Shown here in pieces: positions 9,101-16,649 of a DNA stretch of 64,000 bases (the stretch's first letter is position 1; each line of letters starts with the position of its first letter). The stretch covers positions 62,001-126,000 of the forward strand of contig JAIXSY010000024.1 in the NCBI GenBank assembly GCA_027484445.1, written 5' to 3'. The DNA comes from Verrucomicrobiaceae bacterium (GTDB taxonomy: Bacteria > Verrucomicrobiota > Verrucomicrobiia > Verrucomicrobiales > Verrucomicrobiaceae). The translations under genes were made by a program, and so were the position numbers. Below the pieces are notes generated by a model that saw only the letters and a list, made by a program, of their open reading frames with translations, ran no database searches and had not been told where the DNA came from.

Positions 9101-10285
9101 GCGTGAAGTGCCATTGTCACCAAACAAGTATCGCCCCGTCAGATAAGCTGCGTGCTCCGCACCTCGATAGACATACCCACCGATGACTGCCGTGTAACCA
9201 TTGCTGTGCGGATACTCATAAACAGGAGGTTTTTCGGTGCCGATCAAACTCGTGGGTTCGGTGCTTGGTCCTGAGATCGTTCCCTCTTTGTAGCCCCACT
9301 GATAATTGCCACCTTTTTCGATCAAGTTCACTTCTTCGCGAGATGACTGGCCAACATCCCCTAGCCAAAGACGCCCTGAAGCAGCATCGAATGTAATCCG
9401 GTGAGGACTGCGAAAGCCTAACGCATAATACTCCTCCAGCACAGCACCCGTGTTGCTCAGCCATGGATTGTCATTGGGGATGTAATAGCCCTGGGTGAAA
9501 CTCGCGGGCCATCCCGCAGGCGGCGTAGCACCACTCGTGGGCTGACGCCGAATCGGATGACTGCGACTCGCATCACGATCCACATCGATTCGGAACACGC
9601 CACCGAACAACCCCCCTGTGTGGTTTTGCCCCTGCTGATAGGGATTTCCATAACCACCCTCATCGCCATTGGTTAGATACAGAAAGCCATCCGCGCCAAA
9701 GCACATGCCTCCACCATTGTGCCACAAGTGACGATCGTATTGATTGATCAGCACATATTCCGAATCGCGATCTGCAGCCAATTCACCATCGGGGACCGTG
9801 AACCGTGAAAGTCGATTGTAACTCGGGGTATCGGAAGGAGCCCCTGCATCATGAATCGGAGAAGGCGAATAGGAGTAGGATACATACACGTAGCCACGAT
9901 TCGGTGAGCCTGCTAAACCGAACTCTGGATGGAAGATCAACCCCATCATGCCACTGTCGTAGGCCCCCTGTGTCACGGCCGATAAATCCAAAAACAAAAG
10001 CTTTTCCGTCGTGTCGGAGCTATGGACAAAGGTGTGAATGATTCCCTGCTGCGACCCAACGCACAGCCGATTGCTGCGGGGCTGAGGCACTATGAATGTT
10101 GGATTATCGAACGAGAGCGAGGGAAATGCATCCACCGCCGACCAACCTGTGGTGCTGGTTTCGGCCTGCGGCAGCTTATTGTTCAAAAAGGCTGCTGAAG
10201 CCGGACGCGATGTTAACCCATAAGGCTGAGCTTGAGCCGATCCAAGGCATATCAAGCTAACAAAAAACAAAATTTCCAATTTCAT
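6146..10285 (-). CDS. Secreted sorbosone-dehydrogenase-like protein with cytochrome c motifs and Ig-like tail
   Basis: The 1379-residue product from ATG 10285 has a signal peptide ([19 protein letters not shown]). Residues about 50-450 are a glucose/sorbosone dehydrogenase beta-propeller ([98 protein letters not shown]). Residues about 480-800 hold two c-type haem sites, CMVCH and CSHCH, separated by about 90 residues. A choice-of-anchor-like domain and a putative Ig domain ([23 protein letters not shown]) follow. The last 350 residues are unassigned repeats of beta type. It is probably a periplasmic or surface quinoprotein that hands electrons to its own cytochrome part; the substrate is unknown. 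Confidence 0.85.
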   Translation of the reverse strand: MKLEILFFVSLICLGSAQAQPYGLTSRPASAAFLNNKLPQAETSTTGWSAVDAFPSLSFDNPTFIVPQPRSNRLCVGSQQGIIHTFVHSSDTTEKLLFLDLSAVTQGAYDSGMMGLIFHPEFGLAGSPNRGYVYVSYSYSPSPIHDAGAPSDTPSYNRLSRFTVPDGELAADRDSEYVLINQYDRHLWHNGGGMCFGADGFLYLTNGDEGGYGNPYQQGQNHTGGLFGGVFRIDVDRDASRSHPIRRQPTSGATPPAGWPASFTQGYYIPNDNPWLSNTGAVLEEYYALGFRSPHRITFDAASGRLWLGDVGQSSREEVNLIEKGGNYQWGYKEGTISGPSTEPTSLIGTEKPPVYEYPHSNGYTAVIGGYVYRGAEHAAYLTGRYLFGDNGTSRIRAMSYDGSTTPSIIELCTLPNGGSETTGMSTFGLNHQQEPLMCCVGIGVKLYRLAKATSADEPPALLSETGAFSDLATLTPSADLIPYRVNAPLWSDHAVKFRWMSIPNDGAPYEAGETIDFSNTGAWTFPVGTVFVKHFELPINETQPNVRKRLETRFLVHGANGSYYGLTYKWRADNSDADLLPGSFQESVTITTATGPRQQVWSYPSRQDCMVCHTQSAGSVLGARTCQLNGDLDYGDVTDNQLRTLSHIGLFAGSLDEASIATLPKSANLLDSSASLELRVRSYLDSNCSHCHRPNGVRANFDARLETPLALQGIIRGEVADNLGISGAKLIVPSDVNRSMIRHRDSLLGANQMPPLARNLVDAEYITVLNQWINSMPTSYTLPVVMGSQSEGTQTDNITDTSGSYINANRFQAPSAGNLTQLHAKVAAIQGSYRCAVYSDAGGNPGTFLRSTSTLTNVSEGWQTFPLTASVSIEAGQYYWLAIWSDDVNARVYNQPGGNLRWAKYDFGSWPSSPTLNGASSLTYSIYASGPGGSGSSSTPSRGIISGNYSWQPPSSLVGAKFTAVGLPSGLKIHPSTGEVSGLPLVSGRFSVKIRETLGRTVVTQTYTLVVEGIPTAMTGSYAGLVNHDAAVNAGLGGSLRLTVATTGAVTGRLQHGSLSYPLSGRLSTSTESDPTFKQTISRPAMTPLIVDLVLSRSTFVITGTVNAVAVNARHDLVVAPGTPESSQTLNVLLSIPAADAGDLNQPQGTGWMRLTQKVSRTQATVTGLGKLSDGTALSFATTVGDNLDAPLRSLLYQGKGSLQGSSRLVSSSLAVWPPVYQISGSLEWRKNSRASLTDYSYASIAQSLTMNGHSYRQPNSGMTLLGNNDAPANAIILFTEAGLLSSNKVDQTFQLTAKHRALFGSTTVNPAGVTLLIDAAKGSFTGTFRIKNGNTFRPATFSGLFTGGFGEGAFTIQQLPLTRASPVLSGKVRVTVP

Positions 10286-10684
10286 GATCGCGTCGTAACT
10301 CCGGCACATTATCGCAGTAGCGATAGTGGTGACAAGCTCAGCAGACTACCCTTCTGGATGAGTGAGAGATAAACGCACAACCTAAAAGGCTGACTAAAAT
10401 TATCAGTGATTTCGAAATATTGCAGTGGATCTGGCCTCACTGAATTTGGGCCACCAATTCTCGTATTCATCAATCAATTCGGACCACGTTGCTCATGATT
10501 CAGCACGCACTGCGCATGCGATCGAGCTAGGTCCGAAGACCTTTTATGCAGTCGTTGATATCAATTTTAAAACAAGTGGTCGCTCGGCGATTGTAAAGTT
10601 TAGCCAGTCCAAGAAGGAAGCTCCGTGATTCTTTTCTAGGCGACTCCATCGGTGTCGAACATCAATCTTGATCGTGATTCATGC
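10286..10684. other. Intergenic stretch with no confident gene
   Basis: About 400 bp separate the start of the dehydrogenase/cytochrome gene from the 3' end of the next minus-strand gene. A GTG-initiated frame of 67 codons at 10425-10628 exists, but its product has no recognisable domain and there is no ribosome-binding site, so I do not call it. The AT-rich part just upstream of 10285 probably holds the promoter of the large gene, though no clear -35/-10 pair stands out. Confidence 0.5.
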
Positions 10685-11220
10685 TCACTTTGCAAACTTC
10701 ACATCTACTTTGGGTAGCAACGCTTTCACCTTGGCCTGTGTTTCCTCCGCGTAACCTGGTGGACGAAGAGCGAATGACGCCATTTTCAGATGGGCAAAGG
10801 CAGAAAGTAGCGGCAAGCGCTCGTCGGGGAGTGGCAGGCGGTCCATGATGAGCGACTTCAACTGCGTGATGCTGGCGGGGTGGCTCAAATCGGCATCGCT
10901 GAGCTTGCCGAGCAGCTTGATCCACTCGTCGTTGGCCTTGGTGGAGATGACGTTGAGGGATTCGAGCGTGCTGATGTGGCTGAGATGCTCAAAAAAGGCC
11001 GCGTCATACGGATCGTCCTTCCGATGATCGTGCGGCCCCGCATTCGGCACAGCGAGATCGACGAGCTTCAAGCTCTGGCCGTCCTCCGTCTCTCGACCTT
11101 GTCCTTCGCAGCCTCGACGGTGCGGATGACGGCTTCCACATGCGGATCGAGCGCCCAGGCGAAGCCTGGGAATGACGAAATCAGAATGGCGAAGGTCGAA
11201 TGGAGGAAAGTGAGTTTCAT
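10685..11220 (-). pseudogene. Frameshifted small secreted protein
   Basis: The N-terminus from ATG 11220 is a clear signal peptide (MKLTFLHSTFAILISSFPGFAWA) followed by LDPHVEAVIRTVEAAKDKVE. This frame ends shortly after, but an overlapping frame continues from EDGQSLKLVDLAVPNAG to KVKALLPKVDVKFAK at 10685. The switch lies around 11085-11096, so one indel breaks the gene (or the assembly has an error there). The second part (FFEHLSHISTLESLNVIST, KLLGKLSDADLSHPASITQLKSLIM) looks like leucine-rich repeats. It lies downstream of two paralogous secreted-protein genes on the same strand and was probably in their operon. Confidence 0.65.
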
Positions 11221-11314
11221 GTTCTTGGTTCTTGGTTCTTCGTTCTCGGCTCTTCCCAGGCAACAAAGAACCAGGAACCAGGAACCAAGAACCAAGAACC
11301 AAGAACGCTCTGGT
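11221..11314. repeat. Heptamer tandem repeat block (GTTCTTG family)
   Basis: This gap consists of degenerate 7-bp units. It reads TTCTTGGTTCTTGGTTCTTC at the left and the complement (GAACCAAGAACCAAGAAC) at the right, so the block is also a long imperfect inverted repeat around a TCCCAGGCAACAAAG centre. The same units recur at 12511-12629, 13837-13868, 14610-14736, 16115-16160 and 16547-16649. Confidence 0.85.
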
Positions 11315-12637
11315 TCAATACTTCGGGAAGATGGCGGGCGTGGGAAAGCGCTCGTCCATGTTGGCGCCGTCTTGGAGGTATTCCTCGCGGGGGACTTGGA
11401 CTTGCGGCCAGGTGCTGGGACGGATGCGGACGACGCGGGTGGGGCGGATGCCTTCGATGATGAGGTCGGTGTCGAACTTGATCTGGATACCACTGCTGCC
11501 GAGCGGGGCATTTCCGGGTGCCTTGATGACTTCAAGGAGGGTGCCACGCGAGGCCATGTGCGAAGGACCGTAGGCGCCGTGCGTGTGTTTCAGCGTGTTT
11601 TCGCCGGCGTTCATCATGGTGGAGGTGCCTTTGGTGAAGTCGGCGTAGAGCGATGGGTCCATGCCGCCGAACAAAGTGGCGGTCACGGTGGCGCGGCCGA
11701 ACTTGCCATACTCGACCGCGTCGATCCACGCGGGCATCCAGCGGCTGCGGATGAAGGCTTTGTGGGTCTCGGTTTGGCTCTTCGCAGCGCGTTGCATGGC
11801 GGTGTCGTCGAGCCAGATGTCGGAAACATGGAAGCGGGTGAAGATGCCATCCGGTGTGGGCCTCCAGGTGATGCCAAGGAGCACCGACTGGCCGCTGAGT
11901 GCTTTTTTGCCGTCTTTGGGCCACACGCCTTCGCTGACGAGGTCTTCGATGCTCAGGCTTTCGCGGCCACGCCACACGCGGGTGGCGGCGTCGAAGGTCA
12001 GTTTTTCCTCGGTGGCCTTGCCGTCGCCTCCTTTTTTCGGTTCGCGTGTCGCGATGAGGAGGCCTGCGTTGTCTTTGATCTCGATCTCTTTGAGCTTCCA
12101 GGTCAAACCCTCACGCTGGCAGTGGCTGGGCTCGTCTTCGAGGAGCAGGACGTGGTTTTCTGGCGGGAAGATGCCTGCGCCGCGATTGTGGTTCGCGTCC
12201 TTTTTGCCGCTGTCGAGTGGCAGCACTGGCACGGCGGAGGTTTTCGGGTCCGGCGGGAGAAACGCATGCACATGCATCACAGTGCCGAGCGGGATGTCAC
12301 GCAGGTCCGCCGGTGCGCCATGATACCGCACGATGCCATACGGCAGCATGGCGAAGGAATGCGGATCATTGCGGAAAAACATGCCCGAGCCCTGCACGCG
12401 GATGCTGCCGCGACGGTTCGCATGATCCACGAAAACGAGTTCACCACGGTAGGTGTGCGCTTTGTCCAAAGGTGGAAACTTGCCAGCTTCGGGGCGGAAG
12501 GGGGCGGTTTTTTGTTCTTGGTTCTTCGTGCTTGGTTCGTTATTGGCGGCGTTGACGCTGATGACGACCGCAAAGACAAGAGCAAGGCATGCTGAAGGAA
12601 CAAAGAACCAGGAACGAGGAACAAAGAACGGCTTCAT
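11315..12637 (-). CDS. Secreted protein of unknown family, copy A
   Basis: A 440-residue product from ATG 12637 ([20 protein letters not shown] starts the signal peptide). The mature part begins [29 protein letters not shown] and has conserved blocks: [67 protein letters not shown], and [26 protein letters not shown]. It ends in [26 protein letters not shown] do not recognise a named family. It is about 70 % similar by eye to the gene just upstream, from which it is separated by 7 bp, so the two are a tandem duplication. The signal peptide and the first mature residues ([11 protein letters not shown]) are encoded by heptamer repeat DNA. Confidence 0.8.
   Translation of the reverse strand: MKPFFVPRSWFFVPSACLALVFAVVISVNAANNEPSTKNQEQKTAPFRPEAGKFPPLDKAHTYRGELVFVDHANRRGSIRVQGSGMFFRNDPHSFAMLPYGIVRYHGAPADLRDIPLGTVMHVHAFLPPDPKTSAVPVLPLDSGKKDANHNRGAGIFPPENHVLLLEDEPSHCQREGLTWKLKEIEIKDNAGLLIATREPKKGGDGKATEEKLTFDAATRVWRGRESLSIEDLVSEGVWPKDGKKALSGQSVLLGITWRPTPDGIFTRFHVSDIWLDDTAMQRAAKSQTETHKAFIRSRWMPAWIDAVEYGKFGRATVTATLFGGMDPSLYADFTKGTSTMMNAGENTLKHTHGAYGPSHMASRGTLLEVIKAPGNAPLGSSGIQIKFDTDLIIEGIRPTRVVRIRPSTWPQVQVPREEYLQDGANMDERFPTPAIFPKY
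12511..12629. repeat. Heptamer repeats inside the signal-peptide coding region
   Basis: Units of the GTTCTTG family lie at 12513-12538, and complementary GAACAAA/GAACCAG units lie at 12595-12629. Both arms fall within the first 45 codons of the copy-A secreted protein, coding for [10 protein letters not shown] on one side of the hydrophobic core and [10 protein letters not shown] on the other. The repeat is thus translated. Confidence 0.75.
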
Positions 12638-12644
12638 AAGTGTG

Positions 12645-13943
12645 TCAGTATTTCGGAAAGATGTCGGGAGTCGGGAAGCGCTCTTCGATGCTGCCCTGGT
12701 TGATGTATTCCTCGCGTGGCAGGTGCACGTCCGGCCAGCTCGCGGGACGCACGCGGACGATGCGCGTGGGGCGCATGCCTTCGGTGATGAGATCGGTCTC
12801 GAAACGAATCTGGATGCCACTGCTGCCGAGCGGAGGCTTGTCGGAGGTTGGGATGACGTCGTGAATGGTGCCGCGAGCGGCCATCTGCGTCGGACCGGCG
12901 CTACCGCCTTCGATATGCTTGAGCGTGTTTTCGACGCTGTTCATCACAGCGGGGACGCCCTTGCGAAACTCCGCGTAGAGCGTGGCATCCATGCCGCCGA
13001 ACAAGGTCGCCGTCACGGTGGCGCGGCCAAACTTGCCATACTCGACCGCATCGACCCACGCGGGCAACCAGCGGCTGCGCATGAAGGCTTTGTGCGTTTC
13101 CGTTTGGCGCAGCGCGGCGTTTTGCATCGCCGCCTCGTCCAGCCAGATGTCCGAGACATGAAAACGGGTGAACACACCGCCTAGCGTTGGCTTCCACATG
13201 ATGCCGAGCATGACGGATGGCCCGTCGAGAGCCTTTTTGCCATCTGCAGGCCATGCGCCGTCTTCGATCAGGTGTTGAACGAGAAGGCACTCGCGACCAC
13301 GCCACACTCGGGTGGCCGCATCAAAGGTGAAGGTCTCATCTTCGGCCTTGTTGGTGGCGCTTTGCTTGGCTTCACAGCTAGCGTTGAGCATGCCCTCCCG
13401 GTTCTTGACCTCCACCTCCTTCAGCTTCCAGGTCAAACCCTCGCGCAGGCAGTGGCTCGGCTCGTCTTCGAGGAGCAGGACGTGGTTTTCCGCGGGGAAG
13501 ATGCCCGCACCGCGATTGTGATTCGCGTCTTTGTCCTTGTTGTTCACCGGCAGCACGGGCACCGCGGAGGTCTTCGGGTCCGGCGGGAGAAAAGCATGCA
13601 CATGCAGCACCGTGCCGAGCGGGATGTACCGCAAGTCCGCCGGTGCTCCGTGATACCTCACGACACCATACGGCAGCATCGCGAACGGATGCGGATCATT
13701 CCGACGAAACATGCCCGATCCCGCCACGCGAATGCTGCCACGCCGATTCGCATGATCGACGAAGACGAGCTCGCCGCGATACGAGTGCGCTTTTTCGAGA
13801 GGAGGGAACTTGCCGGGTTCGGGGCGGAAAACCTCCGTTCCTGGTTCTTTGTGCTTTGTGCTTGGTTGGTCGTTCGCCGCGACGGCGGAGCTCGTGAGGA
13901 GCACGAGGCCGAGGGCGGTGACGAGTTGGAGGAGGCGAGTCAC
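12645..13943 (-). CDS. Secreted protein of unknown family, copy B
   Basis: The GTG at 13943 gives [23 protein letters not shown], a good signal peptide. The frame is open further upstream but without such a sequence, so this start fits best. The 432-residue product is the paralogue of copy A and shares its blocks: [99 protein letters not shown], and the end [12 protein letters not shown] shorter heptamer repeat at 13837-13868 codes for its early linker ([10 protein letters not shown]). It is the first gene of the minus-strand cluster and is divergent from the small gene at 13989. Function unknown. Confidence 0.8.
   Translation of the reverse strand: MTRLLQLVTALGLVLLTSSAVAANDQPSTKHKEPGTEVFRPEPGKFPPLEKAHSYRGELVFVDHANRRGSIRVAGSGMFRRNDPHPFAMLPYGVVRYHGAPADLRYIPLGTVLHVHAFLPPDPKTSAVPVLPVNNKDKDANHNRGAGIFPAENHVLLLEDEPSHCLREGLTWKLKEVEVKNREGMLNASCEAKQSATNKAEDETFTFDAATRVWRGRECLLVQHLIEDGAWPADGKKALDGPSVMLGIMWKPTLGGVFTRFHVSDIWLDEAAMQNAALRQTETHKAFMRSRWLPAWVDAVEYGKFGRATVTATLFGGMDATLYAEFRKGVPAVMNSVENTLKHIEGGSAGPTQMAARGTIHDVIPTSDKPPLGSSGIQIRFETDLITEGMRPTRIVRVRPASWPDVHLPREEYINQGSIEERFPTPDIFPKY
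13837..13868. repeat. Heptamer repeat in copy B coding region
   Basis: GTTCCTGGTTCTTTGTGC and following units belong to the same GTTCTTG/GTTCTTT family as the intergenic blocks. They lie just after the signal-peptide codons of the copy-B gene, at the position equivalent to the right arm in copy A. Confidence 0.7.
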
Positions 13944-13988
13944 AGGAAAAGAGTCTTTGAAGACGAGTGAAAAAGGGTAGTTTGGGGC

Positions 13989-14198
13989 ATGACACTGACC
14001 GAAATCATGCCTTCGGCACGGCTGCTGCCTGCGGCCGACAAGCTCAAACTTATCCGCTATCTTGCTATTGAGATTGATGATGGCGACGAGGTCTCTCCGC
14101 TGGAGCATGGCGCGGTTTACAGCCTTCAAACGCCTCACTTTGTGGAAGGTGCTGCGGCGGAACTTCTCAACGAACTGGCCAACAGCCAAACGTCCTAA
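13989..14198 (+). CDS. Small protein preceding aspartic protease-like gene
   Basis: A 69-residue acidic protein (MTLTEIMPSARLLPAADKLKLIRYLAIEIDDGD, ending AELLNELANSQTS). Short proteins of this make-up, with a helix built around LPAADKLKLIRYLA, commonly precede small toxin-like or retropepsin-like genes in bacteria. The spacing to the next frame is about 7 bp, so the two are probably coupled. It is divergent from the copy-B secreted protein with 45 bp between starts. Role unknown; an antitoxin-like or chaperone-like role is a guess. Confidence 0.6.
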   Translation: MTLTEIMPSARLLPAADKLKLIRYLAIEIDDGDEVSPLEHGAVYSLQTPHFVEGAAAELLNELANSQTS

Positions 14199-14205
14199 CC
14201 TGAGC

Positions 14206-14592
14206 TTGCGCTTTCCATACGATGCCAAGCAGTGGCCAACCCTTCCGCTGACTCTCCGGGCCAATGGACTGACCCATGAGGCGCTGGCGGTGGTGGACAG
14301 CGGCGCGGATGTGAATGTTTTGCCATGGAGCCTTGGGCAGCGTCTGGGCCTCGTTTGGTCGCCCAACAAGGCAACCATTCGCGTGGCAGGTATCTCGCAG
14401 GGAGCGGCCATGCCCGTGCTGCTCAAGGTGGATGTCGGAGAGATGCGTGACATCACTCTGGCCTTCGCCTGGTGCCAAACAGACGCCGTGCCGCTCGTGC
14501 TAGGCCAGACCAATTTCTTCATGGAGTTCGACATCTGCTTTTTCAAATCGAAGGGCGAGTTTCAGGTGGAGCGAAAGAGGGTGCCTTCGTGA
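14206..14592 (+). CDS. Retropepsin-like aspartic protease
   Basis: The product contains ALAVVDSGADVNVLPWSLGQRLGL, the DSGA active-site loop of clan AA retropepsin-like proteases. Further on it has VLLKVDVGEMRDITLAF and VPLVLGQTNFFMEFDICF, matching the flap and second hydrophobic motif of single-domain proteases of about 130 residues. The start is uncertain: TTG 14206 places the N-terminus (LRFPYDAKQWPTLPLTLRANG) as in related proteins, whereas the nearest upstream ATG (14110) would overlap the preceding gene by about 90 bp. Such enzymes act as homodimers with one Asp each. The target is not known. Confidence 0.7.
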   Translation: MRFPYDAKQWPTLPLTLRANGLTHEALAVVDSGADVNVLPWSLGQRLGLVWSPNKATIRVAGISQGAAMPVLLKVDVGEMRDITLAFAWCQTDAVPLVLGQTNFFMEFDICFFKSKGEFQVERKRVPS

Positions 14593-14609
14593 TTTGGCGG
14601 GTCGAGGAG

Positions 14610-14736
14610 TTGTTCTTTGTGCCTCGTTCCTAGTTCTTGGTTATGAACAAGCGCCTTTTGTGTGAATCGCGAACGAATTCCCCAGCGCTACGAACCAGCG
14701 GCCAAACAGAGAACGACGAACCAAGAACAAAGAACC
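14610..14736. repeat. Heptamer repeat block with opposed arms
   Basis: GTTCTTTGTGCCTCGTTCC and TAGTTCTTGG units at 14611-14641 face complementary GAACGACGAACCAAGAACAA units at 14710-14733. They lie between the convergent protease-like gene and the DUF1552 gene. The 65 bp between the arms shows no gene. Confidence 0.75.
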
Positions 14737-16110
14737 TCATAGCGCGATCACCTTGTTGCTATCGCCGAACTTGTCCGTCTCCACGCCCATGCGTTGGGCC
14801 ATGAGGAGGAGGAGATTGCTCATGTGGGCGTCGGAGTTCACCGGGCGGCTGCAGACTTGATAGTGGGCCGTGGTGAGCGAGCCGTCCTGGCCGAGCGAGT
14901 AGCCTGCAAAATCCTTGGCTTGCTTGTTGAAGTCGAGATGGCTGCCGTGCTTCAAGCCGAGGCCGGAGCCGCCGGCGAGCACGAGCGGGAGGTTCGCATT
15001 GCCGTGGCTGTGGCCGTAGCACATGCCGCTGCCGAAAAGTGACATCGTGGTGTCGAGCAGCGGCTTCCCGCCGAGGTCCTTCGTCTCCGAAAGGCGCGTG
15101 AGGAAGTAGCTGAACTGCTCGATCGCGAAGGCATCGTAGTTCGTGAGCTTTTCCATGTAACCGGCATCGCCGCCGTGATGGCTGAGCTGGTGGCGCGACT
15201 CGGTGATGCCGATCTCGGGGATGGAAAACGCATCGCCCTCGCCGCCGAGGCTGAAGGTGGCCACGCGGGTCACATCCGTCTGAAACGCGAGCACCATGAG
15301 GTCATAGACGGCGCGGAAATAATCGCCGGCCATCGTTTGCGCGACATCACGGTTCGTGCGCTTGCGGTCGGCATCGGAAATGACCGGCAGCGGCGTGTCG
15401 AGCCACGCATCCGCACGGCGAGTGCGGATCTCCGCCTCGCGCACGGAGGTGAGGTATTGCTCCATGCGCCCCTTGTCTTCCGCGCCCATCTTCTTCTCCA
15501 AACTGCGCACTTCGGCGAGGTTCGCGTCCAACACACTGCCCTTGCGGCGCAAAGCACGTCGCTGGGCCATTTTGCCACCCTTGGGTTCTTCAAACAGCGA
15601 GGCGAAAATCTCGCTGCAACGACGCAGTGCGGGCAATTGCACGCCATCGGCCGTCCAGGCCAGCGAACCCTGCGTGAGCGCGACTTCCATCGACGGATAA
15701 CGCGTGTGCGGTGCGGTGATCTCCGCCATTTTTTGGTCCACGGAGATCGTGTTGCGATCCGAAGGCCCCAGCTTCCCACCCGTGAGCCACACAGAGATGC
15801 AGTTGTGATGATGTGACAGGCTGCCCGGGTGATGCAGACCACTGATCGGCGTGATCACATCGCGATGCTTCTCCAAGGGCTTCAGCGAGCGGGAGAACTC
15901 GTAGCCTTTGCCTTCCTTCAAAATCTGGTAGTTCAGCGAGTGCACGCCATTCGCGAGGTAGATGAAAGCACTGCGCTTTGGTGTCGCAGTCGCACTCTCA
16001 GCGGCGCGGAGTGGCACCATGCATTCGAGCATTGGAAGAGAGATGAAGCTACCGAGGGCTTTTAATGCGTGACGGCGATTGAGGAGCCAGGATTGAGTTT
16101 GGATGTTCAT
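14737..16110 (-). CDS. DUF1552 family secreted protein
   Basis: A 457-residue protein with a twin-arginine-like N-terminus ([21 protein letters not shown]) and the DUF1552 blocks: [105 protein letters not shown], and [27 protein letters not shown]1552 proteins of Planctomycetota and Verrucomicrobiota are nearly always paired with a DUF1592 cytochrome-type protein, as here. In this locus the partner is separated by about 540 bp that hold repeats and a four-helix-bundle gene. The enzymatic role is not established. Confidence 0.9.
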   Translation of the reverse strand: MNIQTQSWLLNRRHALKALGSFISLPMLECMVPLRAAESATATPKRSAFIYLANGVHSLNYQILKEGKGYEFSRSLKPLEKHRDVITPISGLHHPGSLSHHHNCISVWLTGGKLGPSDRNTISVDQKMAEITAPHTRYPSMEVALTQGSLAWTADGVQLPALRRCSEIFASLFEEPKGGKMAQRRALRRKGSVLDANLAEVRSLEKKMGAEDKGRMEQYLTSVREAEIRTRRADAWLDTPLPVISDADRKRTNRDVAQTMAGDYFRAVYDLMVLAFQTDVTRVATFSLGGEGDAFSIPEIGITESRHQLSHHGGDAGYMEKLTNYDAFAIEQFSYFLTRLSETKDLGGKPLLDTTMSLFGSGMCYGHSHGNANLPLVLAGGSGLGLKHGSHLDFNKQAKDFAGYSLGQDGSLTTAHYQVCSRPVNSDAHMSNLLLLMAQRMGVETDKFGDSNKVIAL

Positions 16111-16114
16111 GAAA

Positions 16115-16160
16115 GTTCCTTGTTCTTGGTTCCTTGTTCTTGGTTCTTTGTTCTTGGTTG
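16115..16160. repeat. Heptamer tandem repeat, left flank of the four-helix-bundle gene
   Basis: Six consecutive 7-bp units (GTTCCTT, GTTCTTG, GTTCCTT, GTTCTTG, GTTCTTT, GTTCTTG) form the most regular array in the window. It starts 4 bp from the DUF1552 start codon and ends just before the four-helix-bundle gene's stop, so it fills this gap. Confidence 0.9.
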
Positions 16161-16167
16161 AAGGCGC

Positions 16168-16542
16168 TCAGCGTGGATTTGGGGTGTTGAGGAGGTAACG
16201 AATGAATCCACCAACTTTGGCGTGAGTGAGAGCGGCTTGATTGTAGATGGCATCAAACTCCTCCGGGCTGATGTAGGACTGATCCAAAGCGATGTAGAGT
16301 TGGCTCTGAACCTCTGAACATGAACGCTGGGAGTAGCGCAGAAACTTGACGAACTCCGCATTGCTTCCGCCATCGAAGCCTTCCGCGATGTTGTGCATGG
16401 CGGAGCCTGATGCGCGTGTGATCTGGTCCCGCAGTCCGAAGTCCTTCGCAAACATTCCGCGCATGGCCACGGCATAGACCTGCCGCGTCAGCTCGCGAGC
16501 CAACTGCCATCCCTCAATATCTTCAAAGCGAGTTATCTTCAT
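16168..16542 (-). CDS. Four-helix-bundle protein, 23S rRNA intervening-sequence (S23) family
   Basis: A 124-residue protein with the family pattern: MKITRFEDIEGWQLARELTRQVYAV, FGLRDQITRASGSAMHNIAEGFDGGSNAEFVKFLRYSQRSCSEVQSQLYIALDQSYI, and a final helix to RYLLNTPNPR. Members occur inside 23S rRNA intervening sequences and as free-standing genes associated with repeats; function is unknown, with pentameric bundles described. Here the gene is flanked on both sides by heptamer repeats and sits between a DUF1552 gene and its DUF1592 partner. The equivalent pair at 56567-60288 has no insertion, so this gene looks like a later arrival. Confidence 0.9.
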   Translation of the reverse strand: MKITRFEDIEGWQLARELTRQVYAVAMRGMFAKDFGLRDQITRASGSAMHNIAEGFDGGSNAEFVKFLRYSQRSCSEVQSQLYIALDQSYISPEEFDAIYNQAALTHAKVGGFIRYLLNTPNPR

Positions 16543-16546
16543 GCCC

Positions 16547-16649
16547 TTGGTTATTGTTGCTTAGTTCTTCGTTCCTGGTTTTGGCTCTCGGTCCTAGGTT
16601 TTGGCTTCTTGCTGGGCAACAAAGAACCAAGAACAAGGAACCAAGAACT
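16547..16649. repeat. Heptamer repeat, right flank of the four-helix-bundle gene
   Basis: Degenerate units (GTTCTTCGTTCCTGG, TCGGTCCTAGG) at the left face regular complementary units (AACAAAGAACCAAGAACAAG) at the right, around a CTTGCTGGGCAAC centre close to the centre of the 11221-11314 block. The block ends exactly at the stop codon of the DUF1592 gene. Confidence 0.85.

Noticed and set aside
10425..10628. A 67-codon plus-strand frame in the intergenic region
   Set aside because: GTG start without ribosome-binding site, no recognised motif, and no conserved context visible.
10880..12595. A 571-codon plus-strand frame across the secreted paralogue genes
   Set aside because: It reads through repeat DNA and antisense to clear signal-peptide proteins; no domain or start signal.
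11221..16649. CRISPR array
   Set aside because: Repeat units are only 7 bp, directly abutting and degenerate, without unique spacers or cas genes.
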